64,000 nt of DNA from JAXLXE01 sp046328115 (GTDB lineage Bacteria; Chloroflexota; UBA6077; JACCZL01). The position numbers were made by a program, and so were the translations under genes. The DNA lies in the NCBI GenBank assembly GCA_046328115.1, contig JAXLXE010000004.1, positions 744,001-808,000 on the forward strand, written 5' to 3'. The notes below the pieces were generated by a model. It did no database searches. It saw only the letters and a program-made list of their open reading frames with translations, and had not been told where the DNA came from. Positions within the stretch are counted from its first letter, which is position 1. Every line of letters begins with the position of its first letter. Below are positions 14,967 through 22,827 of the stretch, piece after piece.

Positions 14967-15392
14967 TTATCCCGGACGCGTACGATACCAGCGCGCGACG
15001 AATTGGATGAAGTCGCCCACGGTCTCCACACCCTGGAGATCGCCTGACTTGAGCTCGTCTTCGATGTCTTCTCCCCAGAGACGGAACAGGTCCACGGTGT
15101 ATTCCAGCAGGTTCTGCCCCCACGGCTCGCCAACACCGTACAACCAGTCAAGGAGATTGTCCGGGTTCACGGGAAAATCGGCCTGGCCGACTCTCCGAGC
15201 GAGTGCCGCGTGAAGTCTGAACGCACGCTCTCGTTCAAGTCCACACGAGTCGGAGTACCTCAGGTAATCGGCTACGGTATATCCCTTGTTGTGCGCCCGA
15301 AGTTGGCGAACGCGGATCTCGCGGGCCATCCCGACTGCAAACCAAAGCAAGGCGGCGGTGAGCAGCCACCAGAGGACGTGTTGAAGGGTCAC
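14967..15392 (-). CDS. Small N-terminally membrane-anchored protein, partner of the HEAT-repeat gene
   Basis: The 141-residue protein starts MTLQHVLWWLLTAALLWFAVGMA, one N-terminal membrane helix, followed by a basic stretch and a helical cytoplasmic domain (KGYTVADYLRYSDSCGLE, FRLHAALARRVG, DWLYGVGEPWGQNLLEYTV, ETVGDFIQFVARWYR). The family is not recognised. Its ATG overlaps the stop of the HEAT gene by 4 bp, so the two are translated together. Its place beside an Rhs toxin module makes an immunity-type role possible but unproven. The 140 bases between it and the Rhs frame (14823..14966) hold nothing recognisable. Confidence 0.65.
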   Translation of the reverse strand: MTLQHVLWWLLTAALLWFAVGMAREIRVRQLRAHNKGYTVADYLRYSDSCGLERERAFRLHAALARRVGQADFPVNPDNLLDWLYGVGEPWGQNLLEYTVDLFRLWGEDIEDELKSGDLQGVETVGDFIQFVARWYRTRPG

Positions 15393-16147
15393 AACATTCC
15401 ATCATCAGGTCTTCCGCGGCGCCGGCGGGCCAGGCGAGCGCGGATCGCGGATAGCGCGCCGATGGCCTCGTCGCGGACTGGCCCCCACCGCCGCGCGACG
15501 CCGTTGTCTTCGTGAACGACTCGTTCGAGCTCGCTGATAGCAGTTTGATCACCGATACCGCCGAGCGCGTAGCTCGCAAAGAAGCGCACGGTGGGTGCTG
15601 GGTCCCGCAAGCAGGTGATGAGCGTTGGAACGATCCGCCGATCACGGAGTCGCCCTAGCTGCTCGATGGCGGCGCCGCGCGTCTCTTCGTGCTCGGACGG
15701 ATCGCGGACGATGCGGCGTAGCCGCGGGATCACTTCCCCCGTCACGACCTCCCTGGACCGTAGCACGGATTCAGCGAGCATCCAGATGGCCTCCTGGCGG
15801 TTTTGCGTTTCGATCTCCGTGTCGAGCGTTGCCAGGAGCGTATCCGTGGCCGGGTGGCTCCGCTGTTTCTCAATGGTGCACGCGGCGGCAGCCCGCAGCC
15901 GGCGGTCAGGCTCCGATGCCAGGGCGGCGCGTGCGATAGAGAAAACCTCTGGTGCATCAATCCAGCCGAGGCCTCTGATCGCGTCGATCCGTAGCTCGGT
16001 TGACGCCGTGCGGTCGAGCGCGGTGTCTCGCATGGCGTTGAGGCTGGTGATCCCAGCGGCCGCCAGCCGATCCGCGGTCTCCCGAATCATCCGGGCAACG
16101 ACCGCAAGCGGCGACTCGCTCTGCCACTCGTGGTCTTGATCAGGCAT
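15389..16147 (-). CDS. HEAT-repeat protein
   Basis: The 252-residue protein consists of tandem alpha-helical HEAT/PBS-lyase-type repeats: STELRIDAIRGLGWIDAPE, EPDRRLRAAAACTIEK, TRGAAIEQLGRLRDRRIV and PTVRFFASYALGGIGDQTA. The C-terminus is Arg-rich (RARLARRRRGRP). There is no signal peptide. HEAT proteins of this size act as binding scaffolds and are frequent neighbours of toxin modules, where some serve as immunity proteins. It overlaps the downstream membrane-protein gene by 4 bp and the upstream mini-frame by 3 bp, which points to a translationally coupled unit. Confidence 0.8.
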   Translation of the reverse strand: MPDQDHEWQSESPLAVVARMIRETADRLAAAGITSLNAMRDTALDRTASTELRIDAIRGLGWIDAPEVFSIARAALASEPDRRLRAAAACTIEKQRSHPATDTLLATLDTEIETQNRQEAIWMLAESVLRSREVVTGEVIPRLRRIVRDPSEHEETRGAAIEQLGRLRDRRIVPTLITCLRDPAPTVRFFASYALGGIGDQTAISELERVVHEDNGVARRWGPVRDEAIGALSAIRARLARRRRGRPDDGML

Positions 16148-16260
16148 CAGCCGCGCGGGGTGACGAACTGGCGGGCGCTTTTTCTCACGACACGGTCGTG
16201 ATCGCCATCCACGCGACAGGTAACGTGATACCTGGCGACGTCCGAGCCCGTCGATGCCAT
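16147..16260 (-). CDS. Possible leader mini-ORF coupled to the HEAT gene
   Basis: A 37-codon frame (MASTGSDVARYHVTC start, FVTPRG end) whose TGA overlaps the HEAT ATG (TGATG-type junction). It may be a small protein, the tail of a lost upstream toxin gene, or chance. The coupling geometry is its only support. Confidence 0.3.
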   Translation of the reverse strand: MASTGSDVARYHVTCRVDGDHDRVVRKSARQFVTPRG

Positions 16261-16386
16261 CGTGGGATTGTACGGCCCGTCAGCAACAGCCTCTCGAGAT
16301 AGTCCTGTCCCTGTCAAGCGCGCGGCCTGGGCACCCACACGGTGGGGGAGCAGCGCGAGTCCGACGGACCGACAATTGAGGAGCCC

Positions 16387-16899
16387 TCACACTGCCCCCG
16401 ACGGCACAGGGGCGGCGCGCGATCGGAGAATACGTAGGGCTCGGGCGACGAACAGGCCACTGCAGAGGCCGAGGATCGAGCAGGCGGATGCGATGAAGAC
16501 GAGTGTGGCGCTCACGGCTGGAGCCATCGCGGTTGTCGCTCCCACGACGTACCGCGCGCCGAAGATCACGAGCATCAGCACAAGCGGCAGCGCGCTGCCC
16601 GGCACTTCGTACCGCTCTGATCCGGGATGGAACCGCGCGGCTCTCGGGCTCCGCAAGACGTGCTCATTGAGTACCAGACCGATCGCCGCGCCCAAGACCC
16701 ACGCACCGATCACCTCGACCCTGATCCCGAACGACGACACGACGCCGAAGAGCGCCAACCCCGCCATCAGGACCGGCATGCCCACCACCAGCGTGGCCGG
16801 AATCGTACGTGGGCGTAGCTGCAACGCTCCGGCGCCGAGAATGATCCCTAGCACCGGCCATACCCACACCGGGGTGTTCTGGACTACTTGCGCGAACAT
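16387..16899 (-). CDS. DUF6622-family integral membrane protein
   Basis: The 170-residue protein starts MFAQVVQNTPVWVWPVLGII, as in the DUF6622 family ('TPVWVWxLL' opening, then LRPRT). Five hydrophobic segments are visible: about 12-25, 37-58, 63-80, 104-125 and 129-152. The function is unknown. GGAGG lies a few bases before ATG 16899. It is divergent from the TetR gene 17246..17902 across about 350 bp, so it is a plausible target of that repressor (inference). Confidence 0.8.
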   Translation of the reverse strand: MFAQVVQNTPVWVWPVLGIILGAGALQLRPRTIPATLVVGMPVLMAGLALFGVVSSFGIRVEVIGAWVLGAAIGLVLNEHVLRSPRAARFHPGSERYEVPGSALPLVLMLVIFGARYVVGATTAMAPAVSATLVFIASACSILGLCSGLFVARALRILRSRAAPVPSGAV

Positions 16900-17200
16900 G
16901 ACGCCAAACCTCCTGAATGGAACTACTACGCGGCGCCTGGCACGTTCCAGGGTTGGACCGATCTGCTTCTGGCTACGCGAAGCGGTTGACGGAGCAACGA
17001 GATGTGTCTGATGATCGAGCGCGGCTCCGCGAACGACGGATTCAAAGCCATCCGGAACGAGCCCGGCACGGTGCTCCGCACTTCCGGAACCACGAGCTAT
17101 GGTGGATCCCGCGCGCCGACGCCCCGCCCACCGCGCTCACCAGTGACATGGTTGTGCCTCCGCGGCCGGCCCAGCCGACCAGAGCCTTGACTGACATGTG

Positions 17201-17222
17201 TATACTTACAATTGTAAATATA
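17201..17222. promoter_or_regulatory. 22-bp palindromic operator upstream of the tetR gene
   Basis: A perfect TTACAATTGTAA core (17206..17217) is flanked by TATA on both sides, giving a 22-bp near-perfect palindrome with one mismatch. It lies in an unusually AT-rich island in a GC-rich region, 24 bp before the TetR start. TTGACT occurs at 17187..17192. TetR proteins bind such palindromes, commonly autoregulating and controlling a divergent gene. Confidence 0.7.
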
Positions 17223-17245
17223 TTACTATCCTAACGGGTGAAAAT

Positions 17246-17902
17246 ATGAATGTCAAGAGTGGCGGCGGCTCAATCGTCGCGGCGTCTGCCCGACGGCGGA
17301 ATCCGCGCGGCGAAGGAGGTCGCCTTCGCGACGATCTGGTCCGGGCGGCTGATCGGCTGCTTGGCGAGACCGGCGACGTTGAGGGGCTTTCCCTCCGCGC
17401 CGTCGCGCGCGAGGCGGGCGTGACCACACCGTCCATCTACCTCCACTTCCCAGACAAAGGGGCCCTCGTTGGAGCGGTGGTGGCCGCCCGATTCGCGGAG
17501 CTCGCGGAGGTGGTCGCGGCGGCGACCCGGGCCGTGAGCGACCGGTCTGAACAACTCGAGGCGGGCTGCCTGGCCTATTGCCAGTTCGGGATCGACCACC
17601 CGAACGCGTACCGTGTTCTCTTCGGACGCTCCGCGTCGCCACGCCCTGACCCGACGGCGGAGGGAGCGCCGCCAGAGACGCCATTGCCGGCGGCGTTCCG
17701 TTTTCTCATCGACGGTGTCACGGACCGACTCCGCGCAACGGGTCACGGCCATGCGGACGCTTTCCGCGTTGCAACGAACGTCTGGGTCGCTCTACATGGC
17801 CTCGTAACGCTGCGCCGCGCCGTGGGTCACTTTCCCTGGCCGTCATTGATTCAGCAGGTTCGTGATGTGCTCAGCGCTTTCCTGGGGATGTCACGCACCT
17901 GA
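17246..17902 (+). CDS. TetR/AcrR family transcriptional regulator
   Basis: The 218-residue protein has an N-terminal TetR helix-turn-helix (LVRAADRLLGETGDVEGLSL, VAREAGVTTPSIYLHFPDKG) and a C-terminal ligand domain of the WHG/TetR_C_33 type (CLAYCQFGIDHPNAYRVLFG, ATNVWVALHGLVTLRRAV). ATG 17246 is preferred: GGGTGA lies about 7 bases upstream, and the earlier in-frame ATG at 17198 would put the operator palindrome inside the coding sequence. The ligand is unknown. Confidence 0.88.
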   Translation: MNVKSGGGSIVAASARRRNPRGEGGRLRDDLVRAADRLLGETGDVEGLSLRAVAREAGVTTPSIYLHFPDKGALVGAVVAARFAELAEVVAAATRAVSDRSEQLEAGCLAYCQFGIDHPNAYRVLFGRSASPRPDPTAEGAPPETPLPAAFRFLIDGVTDRLRATGHGHADAFRVATNVWVALHGLVTLRRAVGHFPWPSLIQQVRDVLSAFLGMSRT

Positions 17903-18428
17903 GCTTGCGGACTCGATTCAGCCTCGACGGCGCGGCCGAGATCGAGCTCGCTGACTCGTACAGCAGGGCTGCCGCGCTACCGGCCCTCTTGGGTCACCAG
18001 TTCCTCTTCCGACTCGACGGCCCGATCCACCCTGGAACGAAGCAGCCACGGTCTGTCCCGTCTCCATATGGGCTGACCGGTGCTGAGGACGGCGCTGTGT
18101 ATGGCGCCTGCGCTACGAGGCGACTGACCAGATCGTGATGCCGGCAAGCTGGCAAGCGGGCGACAAGCGCCCACGCTACCGACGCGGGGGGGGGAGATTG
18201 AGGTGCCCGACGTTCGAACGATGAGACGGGCGGCGCGTTGGGCGGTCGAGGCGCTGGCTGGACGCCGGGCGGCTGGCGTCCACCACTGGTTCAGCGTGAC
18301 TCGGCGCTCTGGGGTGAGCCTGGCGTATCCTCTCTCAATCCGGAACGGCTGATCCCAGAATCCTTCAAACCCAGAACGCTAGCCAGGCCGCTTTCCGGTC
18401 TGGTCTCAGCTCGTGTGAGGAGAGGTCA
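17903..18428. other. Long intergenic interval, no gene seen
   Basis: No open frame in these 526 bases shows a family motif or a good ribosome site. It includes a G9 run near 18186..18194. AGGAGAGG sits directly before the next gene's start at 18429. Promoter elements for that gene are not obvious. Confidence 0.5.
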
Positions 18429-19049
18429 GTGAAGCCCAATGCTTACGATCCCGCCCGTATCGATCCCGGCCAGGCCGTGCTCATTGCCTACGACGTGTGC
18501 AAGCGGGCGCTGACCCCGGCGGACCCGGCCCGCCGCGCGCAGATCCGCCCGGTGCTGGACGCCTGGGTGACGCTGATTGGCGCCTGCCGGGCGGCGAAGA
18601 TCCCAGTGCTGTACACGACGCCGGTGACACGACCGGATGAGTCGGACGCAGTGTTTTTGGCCACCGACCTGAGCGTGGAGACGGGTACGCCTTCGCTGAC
18701 GAACTCCGTGGAGGGCACGGCGGACGCGGAGTTCCCGGACGAGATCGCGCCCACGAAGGACGACTACGTGTTCCTGAAGCGGCGGCCCAGCGCCTTCTAC
18801 GGCACGGGCGCGGCCGAGGTGATCCGAATGCTGCGGCGCAACACGGTGATCATCGGCGGGGGGGCGACGAACCGCGGGGTGGAGACCAGCGTGCGCGAGG
18901 GCTTCAGCATGGACCTGCGGATGGTGGTGGTACGCGAGGCCTGCTGGGGCGGCGATCAAGAAGCCCACGAGTACAGCCTGAATAAGTCCATGAAGATGTA
19001 CGCCCAGATCCGCACGCTGGAGCAGACGATGGCGATGCTCAAGGGGTGA
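18429..19049 (+). CDS. Isochorismatase-fold (cysteine hydrolase family) protein lacking the catalytic Cys
   Basis: The 206-residue protein has the isochorismatase fold: VLIAYDVCKRAL with Asp22, FLKRRPSAFYGTG with Lys117, and IIGGGATNRGVETSVREGF. In amidase-type members the last block is 'TNxCVE'; here Gly150 replaces the nucleophilic Cys, while Asp and Lys are kept. Residues before the block include Cys24. Non-Cys members of the fold exist, so activity is not excluded, but amidase chemistry through this Cys is. AGGAGAGG precedes GTG 18429 closely. The phosphatase gene follows after 54 bp, so co-transcription is likely. Confidence 0.8.
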   Translation: MKPNAYDPARIDPGQAVLIAYDVCKRALTPADPARRAQIRPVLDAWVTLIGACRAAKIPVLYTTPVTRPDESDAVFLATDLSVETGTPSLTNSVEGTADAEFPDEIAPTKDDYVFLKRRPSAFYGTGAAEVIRMLRRNTVIIGGGATNRGVETSVREGFSMDLRMVVVREACWGGDQEAHEYSLNKSMKMYAQIRTLEQTMAMLKG

Positions 19050-19103
19050 GCCGTCCGTCACAGGCCCGATTCCGGATCGCCTGAGGCTGGGGCAGACACG
19101 CGC

Positions 19104-19895
19104 GTGGACGGGCGAGGCATCGAGCTCTCCGATGAGCTGGCCTTTGCCCTGAATCTGGCGGATCTGGCGGACGCGATCAGTCTGACTCACTTCAGGTCTG
19201 ACGGGCTGGCCGTGGAGACGAAGGCGGATGCCAGCCCGGTGACGGTGGCTGATCGGGCGATTGAGCAGGCCATCCGCGCTCGCGTGGCGGCGGAGCGCCC
19301 GGGACACCGGGTGGTGGGTGAGGAGTACGGGTCTGGCGAGGGCTCCGGGCCGTGCTGGATCATCGATCCGATTGACGGGACCAAGAAGTTTGTCCGCGGT
19401 ATCGAGCAGTTCGCCACGCTGATCGCGTTGGAGCAAGGCGGCGAGATTGTCCTGGGCGTGGCGTCGGCTCCGGCGATGAGAAGGCGCTGGTGGGCGGCTC
19501 GCGGGCTGGGCGCGTATGCCGATGGCAGGCCCATCCGAGTCTCCGGGATCGCTGAGTTGAGGCAGGCGAACGTGCTGGTGGGCGGGATCGAGGGCTGGGC
19601 GCGCACCGGGCGGGTGGACCAGCTTGGCGCGATCGCCGGCGCCTCCTGGGCAACCGGCGGCATGGGCGACTTCTGGATCCATCTGCTGGTGGCGGAGGGC
19701 TCCGCGGAGGCGGCGATCGAGACGGAGGCGGCGGTCTGGGATGTCGCGGCGCTCAAGGTTATCGTGGAGGAAGCCGGCGGGCGGTTCTCCGACCTGGCGG
19801 GCGACCCCGGCATCCGCGGCGGCAATGCGCTGAGCACCAACGGCCTTCTGCACGCCGACCTGCTGGCGCGGCTTCAGTCAGGCGCCCAAGTCTGA
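19104..19895 (+). CDS. Inositol-monophosphatase family phosphatase, HisN (histinol-phosphatase) like
   Basis: The 263-residue protein has the Mg/Li-sensitive phosphatase motifs: GEEYG with Glu73, WIIDPIDGTKKFVRG with Asp88 and Asp91, and a C-terminal VWDVAALKVIVEEAGG with the third Asp. The 'GTKKFVRG' form is typical of HisN histidinol-phosphatases of actinobacteria and of sugar/inositol phosphatases; which one applies cannot be told because no his genes are near. The start is GTG 19104 with only a weak GGGGCAG upstream. It is probably in an operon with the isochorismatase-fold gene. Confidence 0.85.
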   Translation: MDGRGIELSDELAFALNLADLADAISLTHFRSDGLAVETKADASPVTVADRAIEQAIRARVAAERPGHRVVGEEYGSGEGSGPCWIIDPIDGTKKFVRGIEQFATLIALEQGGEIVLGVASAPAMRRRWWAARGLGAYADGRPIRVSGIAELRQANVLVGGIEGWARTGRVDQLGAIAGASWATGGMGDFWIHLLVAEGSAEAAIETEAAVWDVAALKVIVEEAGGRFSDLAGDPGIRGGNALSTNGLLHADLLARLQSGAQV

Positions 19896-20140
19896 CCGTG
19901 GAGCGCCTGGAAAGCGGTCCAATACCGCCAAAGACGGCCGCGTTTTTCCTCGTTCTCGCGCGTTTTTTCGCAGAGTGACAGATGACACCCATTTCATGGG
20001 AACCGACGAGCGCACCAGGCGCCGCGCCTGCGATACACTCATCACTGCCACGACTCGCGGAGGAGGCGACGGCCTGCGTCAACGCCGCCAGCCGCCCCGC
20101 GTGACCGTGACGCGGCACTTGCTGCCGATCAAGAACTTAC

Positions 20141-20188
20141 TGATCTCACGTGACCTAGATCTCACGTGACTCAGATCTCAAGTGACTC
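20141..20188 (+). repeat. Three 16-bp tandem repeats before the DUF1800 operon
   Basis: Units 20141..20156, 20157..20172 and 20173..20188 follow the pattern AGATCTCACGTGACTC with one to three changes each. CACGTG palindromes sit in the first two units. The array ends 5 bp before the GGAGG ribosome site of the DUF1800 gene, so it is in the leader or promoter. It may be a multi-site regulator operator. Confidence 0.75.
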
Positions 20189-20202
20189 AGCAGGAGGTGG
20201 TT

Positions 20203-21609
20203 ATGGCTGACGACCGACTGGCTCTGATGGCGCATCTTCTGAGGCGCGCCGGCTTCGGTTCCTCGCGGGACGAGCTCGAGGCCTACGCGGCGCGCCCGTA
20301 TGAAGAGGTGGTTGAGGAGCTCATTCACCCGGAGCGCTGCCCGGATCTGGACGAGGATGAGCTTCGTCGGTATTACCCGCAGCTCGGCGCCAACATCGAC
20401 AACCCGGGTGTCTGGAACGGTCGGTGGTTCTGGCGTATGGTGAACACCAAGCGCCCGCTAGAAGAGAAGATGACCCTTTTCTGGCACCACGTCTTTGCCA
20501 CCGGCTGGACCAAGAGTGAGCACACGCCAACCATGGTGGAGCACATTGAGATGTTCCGCCGTGACGGGCTCAAGAACTTCCGCGTTCTCCTACTGGAGCT
20601 CTCGAAAGATCCGGCCATGATCTACTGGCTGGACAACAATGAGAACCACGGCAAGTCCATCAACGAGAACTACGGGCGCGAACTGCTCGAGCTGTTCTCC
20701 ATGGGGATCGGCAACTACAGCGAGACGGACATCAAGAACGTGGCCCGGGCGTTCACGGGCTGGACCTTTGAGCAGCCGATCCCGCTGTACCCGTTTGGCC
20801 ACTACGGCTCCAAGTTTGTGTACCGCGCAGAAGATCACGATGACAGCGAGAAGACGTTCCTGGGCAAGACCGGGCGCTTCAACGGTGAAGACATCATCGA
20901 TATCATCGTGAAGCAGGATGCCTGCGCCCGGTTCGTGAGCCGCCACCTCTATAACTTCTTCGTGGCGGATGAGCCGCAGGTGCCATCCTGGAGCGTAGAG
21001 CCGCCGCAGGATCCCGAGGCCATCGCAACGCTGATGAAGTCGTTCCACGACTCGGACGCGGACATCCGCTCCGTCATGCGGACGCTCTTCAACTCCGACT
21101 TCTTCAAGAAGGCGCGCTTCAAGCGAGTCAAGTGCCCGGTTGAGCTGATCGCCGGCACCGTGAAGATCTCCGGCGAGTGGCGCAACCCGGACCCGGGTCT
21201 GGTCACGCTGGACTCGGCCGCGCGCGCCATGGGCCAGATCCTGATGGACCCGCCCACGGTTGAGGGCTGGCACACGGGCAAGGAGTGGATAGACGGCGGC
21301 TCGCTGACGGAGCGCGTCAACTTTGCCGTGAACGCCCTCAAGAACATGAAGAAGCCGGGCCCGCAGGCGATTGTCCGCCGCCTGAGTGAGGTGGGCCGGC
21401 CCATTCCACCCGCTGAGCTGGTGGATCGCTGCCTGGACCTGGTGGGCCCGCTGGAGGTGGGCGCCGATACCCGCGGCGCGCTAGTAGACCTGGCCCAGAA
21501 GGGCGGCGACGTGTCCTTCAAGAGCGACTCCGACTGGGCGAACGCCGAGGAGCGCGTTGGCAGAATCCTCACCCTGATCGTCGCGTCGCGCGAGTACCAG
21601 TTCGCGTAG
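20203..21609 (+). CDS. DUF1800 family protein
   Basis: The 468-residue protein matches DUF1800: LMAHLLRRAGFGSSRDELEA, PLEEKMTLFWHHVFATG, DNNENHGKSINENYGRELL, FSMGIGNYSETDIKNVARAF, TGWTF, and a late VEGWHTGKEWIDGGSLTER. Function is unknown; DUF1800 and DUF1501 genes are almost always paired in planctomycetes, proteobacteria and Chloroflexota. The ATG at 20203 has GGAGG 5-6 bases upstream; an in-frame GTG at 20182 lies inside the tandem repeat. No Tat or Sec signal is seen at the N-terminus. First gene of a three-gene operon. Confidence 0.9.
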   Translation: MADDRLALMAHLLRRAGFGSSRDELEAYAARPYEEVVEELIHPERCPDLDEDELRRYYPQLGANIDNPGVWNGRWFWRMVNTKRPLEEKMTLFWHHVFATGWTKSEHTPTMVEHIEMFRRDGLKNFRVLLLELSKDPAMIYWLDNNENHGKSINENYGRELLELFSMGIGNYSETDIKNVARAFTGWTFEQPIPLYPFGHYGSKFVYRAEDHDDSEKTFLGKTGRFNGEDIIDIIVKQDACARFVSRHLYNFFVADEPQVPSWSVEPPQDPEAIATLMKSFHDSDADIRSVMRTLFNSDFFKKARFKRVKCPVELIAGTVKISGEWRNPDPGLVTLDSAARAMGQILMDPPTVEGWHTGKEWIDGGSLTERVNFAVNALKNMKKPGPQAIVRRLSEVGRPIPPAELVDRCLDLVGPLEVGADTRGALVDLAQKGGDVSFKSDSDWANAEERVGRILTLIVASREYQFA

Positions 21610-21649
21610 CCCCGCGAGCCACGGATTGAACTCCGGAGGAACACCCCAC

Positions 21650-22813
21650 ATGGCTGCAAACGGAAGCAACGGAAAGAAGAAGGATCCAATCCTGGTAGTC
21701 GTCCAGCTCTCAGGCGGGAACGACTTCATGAACACGCTCATCCCCTACACCGAGGGCATCTACTACGATGCGCGCCCGCTGGTGAGCGTGCCGGAGGACA
21801 AGGTCCTCCCGATCAATGACACGCTGGGCTTCCACCCGGCTGCCGCCAAGTTCCGCGACCTGTTCCAGGCGGGCAACGTGGCGGTGATCCAGGGCATTGG
21901 CTACGAGAACTCCAGCCGATCTCACTTCCGCGCGATGGACATCTGGCACACCTGCGAGCCGAACAAGATTGCCACCGAGGGCTGGCTGGCCAAGGTGATC
22001 CAGGAGTTTGACCCGCAAGGCGTGAACCCGCTGACGGCCGTGAGCTTTGGCCGCGGCCTGCCCCGAGCGCTGGCCGCCCCGGGGGTGACCGCGACGTCCG
22101 TTGACAACCTGGACAACTACGGTCTGCTCAACGGCATCGAAGCGGCCGAGCGCCGACAGGAGGACCTGGCGTTCTTCAAGCGGATGTACACCCCTGCCAT
22201 CGGCCGCGGCATGGTGATGGACTACCTGGGCCAGACGGGCCAGGGCGTGCTCACGGGCGCGGACATGCTGAAGGACGCGCCGCGTCTGTACAAGTCCTCT
22301 GTGACCTACCCTGAGAACCCCATTGCTAAGTCGCTCCGCGACGTGGCGCGCGTGATGTTCGCCAACCTGGGCACCCGCGTCTTCTACACCCAGCACGGCG
22401 GCTACGACTACCACGCGCAGGAGGTTCCCTCCCACTACCGCCTGCTGGACGAGCTGTCTGGCGCGCTGTCTGCCTTCATGGCCGACCTGCGCGAGCACAA
22501 CGCGTCTGACAACGTGACCATCATGGTCTTCACGGAGTTCGGACGCCGCGTGAAGGACAACGGCAGCGGCACCGACCACGGCTCCGGCGGCGGCGCGTTC
22601 TTCATTGGCGATCAGATCAAGGGTGGTTTGTACGCGCAGTACCCCTCCGTGAAGCAGGCCGACTGGCTGAACGGCGAAGACCTGCGGCACACGATAGATT
22701 TCCGGGGTATCTACGGCACCATCCTGGAGCAGTGGCTGGGCCTGGACCCCGTGCCGATCGTTGGCGGCACCTACGAGCAGATCCGCCCGTTCAAGACCGC
22801 GGCAGTCGCGTAA
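21650..22813 (+). CDS. DUF1501 family protein
   Basis: The 387-residue protein of the DUF1501/alkaline-phosphatase-like superfamily has LVVVQLSGGNDFMNTLIPY, VLPINDTLGFHPAA, VIQGIGYENSSRSHFRAMD, and a late VMVFTEFGRRVKDNGSGTDH. These are the expected blocks for the family, which usually carries a Tat signal (RRxFL) before the SGGND strand. Here only about 12 residues precede that strand and no signal is present. GGAGGA lies 10 bases before ATG 21650. It follows DUF1800 by 40 bp and is 14 bp ahead of the NHL gene. Confidence 0.9.
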   Translation: MAANGSNGKKKDPILVVVQLSGGNDFMNTLIPYTEGIYYDARPLVSVPEDKVLPINDTLGFHPAAAKFRDLFQAGNVAVIQGIGYENSSRSHFRAMDIWHTCEPNKIATEGWLAKVIQEFDPQGVNPLTAVSFGRGLPRALAAPGVTATSVDNLDNYGLLNGIEAAERRQEDLAFFKRMYTPAIGRGMVMDYLGQTGQGVLTGADMLKDAPRLYKSSVTYPENPIAKSLRDVARVMFANLGTRVFYTQHGGYDYHAQEVPSHYRLLDELSGALSAFMADLREHNASDNVTIMVFTEFGRRVKDNGSGTDHGSGGGAFFIGDQIKGGLYAQYPSVKQADWLNGEDLRHTIDFRGIYGTILEQWLGLDPVPIVGGTYEQIRPFKTAAVA

Positions 22814-22827
22814 CGAGGTTTTCACTG

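Noticed and set aside
17905..18138. A 77-codon frame after the TetR gene.
   Set aside because: No ribosome site, no motif and no neighbour context.
20141..20188. The 16-bp tandem array as a CRISPR array.
   Set aside because: Units are contiguous with no unique spacers; it is a regulatory or neutral tandem repeat.
21710..22825. A 371-codon minus-strand frame opposite the DUF1501 gene.
   Set aside because: Low-complexity composition, no start site, and the opposite strand holds a convincing family gene.
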